From contig JAEDLK010000003.1 in the NCBI GenBank assembly GCA_016295355.1, positions 11,721 to 75,720 on the forward strand: DNA of 64,000 nt, given 5' to 3'. The stretch comes from Clostridiaceae bacterium. Its GTDB lineage: Bacteria; Bacillota; Clostridia; Oscillospirales; Acutalibacteraceae. The notes under the pieces were generated by a model, which had not been told where the DNA came from, did not search any database, and saw nothing but the letters and a program-made list of their open reading frames with translations. The position numbers and the translations under genes were made by a program. How positions within the stretch are numbered: position 1 is the first letter of the stretch; every line of letters begins with the position of its first letter. Positions 62,644-64,000 of the stretch are shown here, piece after piece.

Positions 62644-63346
62644 GAGGCGAAGACCAACCCGGTGGGTTTTCTCGACGCATGGCAGCAAGGCTTGAAAAGC
62701 CCGCAAACAGACCGTTCCCCTTTGGATAACAATAGGCCTCGACCGTTTGATGCGTCACCGGATGGACAAACGACAAATGATAGGACCAAAGGCCGATGGG
62801 CGTTTTGCCGTTGGCGTTGTTGCCTTCCTTTTCACGGCCGTACTTGGTATCCCCCACAAGAGGAAAACCCCGATGTGAAAACTGAACACGAATTTGATGG
62901 GTTCGCCCGGTTATGAGTCGCACCAAAACCAAACTCTGTTCCCCTTTTTCCTCTAACACTTCATAAGACAGACGGGCAAATTTGGCCTTTTCGTCTGACT
63001 CCCTGCCGACAAACACCTTGCAAAGGCGCGGATTTTTTATCAGATAATCCTCCATGACGCCCTGCTTATTAGGCATACGCCCGTGAACGACCGCCAAGTA
63101 TTCCTTGGTAAACCGATGCTCGGCCATGAGACGCATCAGGCTCGGTGTGACCTTACCGCTTTTAGAGTAAACCATCACACCCCCGACATTTCGGTCAAGC
63201 CGTTGCAAGGTGTCGATTCGGTAAACCCCTGTCTGTTGCTTCAAAAGCCCGGGCATATTCTTCTGCCAAGGCATGGCCTCCGACAAAAGTCCCACCGGCT
63301 TACAGCACACAATCAAATATTTATCCTCATACAAGCTCTCAATCAC
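62627..63346 (-). CDS. RluA-family pseudouridine synthase without S4 domain
   Basis: 239 residues. Catalytic D51 in QRLDRNVGGVMVY, then GRTHQIRVQFSHRGFPLVGDTKYG. The core is present, but the N-terminal S4 domain of the other copy (49544-50470) is missing. Target RNA unknown. GTG start with AGGGAG 8 nt upstream; own promoter with a leader of about 130 nt. Confidence 0.88.
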   Translation of the reverse strand: MIESLYEDKYLIVCCKPVGLLSEAMPWQKNMPGLLKQQTGVYRIDTLQRLDRNVGGVMVYSKSGKVTPSLMRLMAEHRFTKEYLAVVHGRMPNKQGVMEDYLIKNPRLCKVFVGRESDEKAKFARLSYEVLEEKGEQSLVLVRLITGRTHQIRVQFSHRGFPLVGDTKYGREKEGNNANGKTPIGLWSYHLSFVHPVTHQTVEAYCYPKGNGLFAGFSSLAAMRRENPPGWSSPLAKKQ

Positions 63347-63484
63347 TTTTGTTTCTCCCTGATACGACCCTATAGATCCGTTGTTTCGCTGTTATCGAAG
63401 CGTTCACCGCCCGAAGCCAACCCAAAAAGCGGGACGGTTTTTCCGTTTGACACCGAGCTATCCATTTCAAACGAATTATGTATC

Positions 63485-63513
63485 ATTATACCGAATTTTC
63501 GTTTGTTTTGCAA
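63485..63513 (-). promoter_or_regulatory. Promoter of the RluA-family gene
   Basis: Minus-strand TTGCAA (63508-63513), 17-nt spacer, TATAAT (63485-63490). The leader contains a 7-bp stem cgtttga / tcaaacg (about 63450-63475). Confidence 0.85.
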
Positions 63514-63521
63514 CGGGTATT

Positions 63522-63565
63522 AAAAGGAAAACCTCGATCCCGCCTTTAGGCCGAATCAAGGTTTT
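63522..63565 (-). terminator. Terminator of the feoB operon
   Basis: A 17-bp stem pairs 63528-63544 with 63549-63565; read on the minus strand two of the three mismatches become G-T wobbles. ccttttaata follows. Confidence 0.75.
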
Positions 63566-63582
63566 TATCGCTGTCGAAACGG

Positions 63583-63729
63583 TTATTTTCGGCAACCGTT
63601 GCAATGGGTGCAATCGCCCGAGCAAGAAAAATAAGAGCCAGCTTTTTTCTTTCTTTTATACAACATCACAAGCACCGCCGTAACAGCCGCCGCAATCAAC
63701 GCTATCAGCGCATAATCCAACACATTCAA
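63583..63729 (-). CDS. FeoB-associated Cys-rich membrane protein
   Basis: 48 residues: one transmembrane helix (about 3-23), a basic stretch YKRKKKAG and a Cys-rich end CSGDCTHCNGC. Small proteins of this type commonly follow feoB in Clostridia. The start is most likely TTG at 63729, because TTGA overlaps the feoB stop and GGGAGG lies 9 nt upstream; GTG 63723 is an alternative. Confidence 0.85.
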   Translation of the reverse strand: MNVLDYALIALIAAAVTAVLVMLYKRKKKAGSYFSCSGDCTHCNGCRK

Positions 63730-64000
63730 AACAAAATTCCTCCCACGGTAAAGACCACAAAGGCCGCCGCCCATGCCACCAGACACTGAAGGATGACCAC
63801 ACCGATCGTTTTCAAACCGGAAGAAAGCTCCTTTTTTATGGTCGAAACGGCCGCCACACACGGCGTATACAAGAGCGTAAAGACTAAAAATGCGGACGCT
63901 GAAACCGGAGTAAACAGGTTTGACAAAACATGGCTCAATTCTGCAGTATTGGTAGAGAGAAGCACCGCCAAGGTGGACACAACCGCCTCCTTAGCCGTAA
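63726..64000 (-). CDS. feoB: Ferrous iron transport protein B (FeoB), C-terminal end
   Basis: The frame is open to the window edge; only the last 91 residues are seen. The family's late motifs AKEAVVSTLAVLL, NLFTPVSASAFLVFTLLYTPC and two hydrophobic helices identify the C-terminal membrane part of FeoB, the GTP-dependent ferrous iron transporter. The N-terminal G-domain lies outside the window. Confidence 0.92.
   Translation of the reverse strand, partial: TAKEAVVSTLAVLLSTNTAELSHVLSNLFTPVSASAFLVFTLLYTPCVAAVSTIKKELSSGLKTIGVVILQCLVAWAAAFVVFTVGGILF

Noticed and set aside
1..64000. CRISPR arrays, insertion sequences, prophage, tRNA or rRNA genes
   Set aside because: I saw no regular spaced repeats, transposase or integrase motifs, or cloverleaf sequences.

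Overview
This is a gene-dense bacterial chromosome segment, almost certainly from a low-to-mid GC Gram-positive anaerobe of the Clostridia (an Oscillospirales-like gut Firmicute is my best guess). The evidence is the division cluster sepF-ylmH-divIVA-lspA-rluD, HemZ, a YlbF-family protein, a DnaD/DnaI-type helicase-loading pair, a T-box riboswitch, a split transketolase, and many promoters with TTGACA/TATAAT-type boxes at 17-nt spacing. No rRNA, tRNA, transposase, phage module or CRISPR array was found. Most genes read on the minus strand in long operons whose neighbouring genes overlap by ATGA or TGATG.

Layout. 1-2854: 3' end of pnp, then prfC. 2906-3750: a CmpB-type membrane protein. 4110-5537 (minus): LemA and TPM-domain proteins. 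5610-7271 (minus): a DEAD-box RNA helicase. 7272-7924: a long intergenic region with stacked promoters. 7925-10721: purB and glyA. 10722-11518: a second long intergenic region, with a minus-strand terminator and, at its right end, a strong promoter and a three-way-junction leader RNA. 11519-15099: an AAC(3)-family acetyltransferase and a 918-residue glycoside-hydrolase-like protein that this leader would control. 15165-21875 (minus): the F-type ATP synthase operon (atpI-like, B, E, F, H, A, G, D, C). 22075-23088 (minus): galE. 23217-25452: dnaD, the helicase loader, and a small membrane protein. 25548-27585 (minus): T-box leader, Lrp/AsnC regulator, aminotransferase. 27611-33759 (minus): murD, two M42 peptidases, a GNAT protein, a YnbB-like PLP enzyme and a hypothetical protein. 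33840-37464 (minus): MFS transporter, glycerophosphodiesterase, MATE transporter. 37594-40640 (minus): CDP-alcohol phosphatidyltransferase and an ABC exporter. 40619-47510 (minus): recJ-rel-dtd-MBL-hemZ. 47543-49392 (minus): split transketolase. 49544-62643 (minus): a very long stretch miaB-ylbF-mutS-mutL-miaA-HlyD-like-yggS-sepF-ylmH-divIVA-lspA-rluD. 62627-63513 (minus): a second pseudouridine synthase. 63528-64000 (minus): 3' end of feoB with its small Cys-rich partner.

Most of the window is housekeeping: RNA decay and translation termination, nucleotide and one-carbon metabolism, energy coupling, replication initiation, mismatch repair, tRNA modification, stringent response, peptidoglycan and division. 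The points of interest are a c subunit with the two-carboxylate motif of Na+-coupled ATP synthases together with an epsilon subunit lacking its C-terminal helices; the T-box in front of a transcription factor-aminotransferase pair; the structured leader in front of the AAC(3)/glycosidase pair; and the two long intergenic regions, one of which carries a minus-strand intrinsic terminator with no recognised gene.
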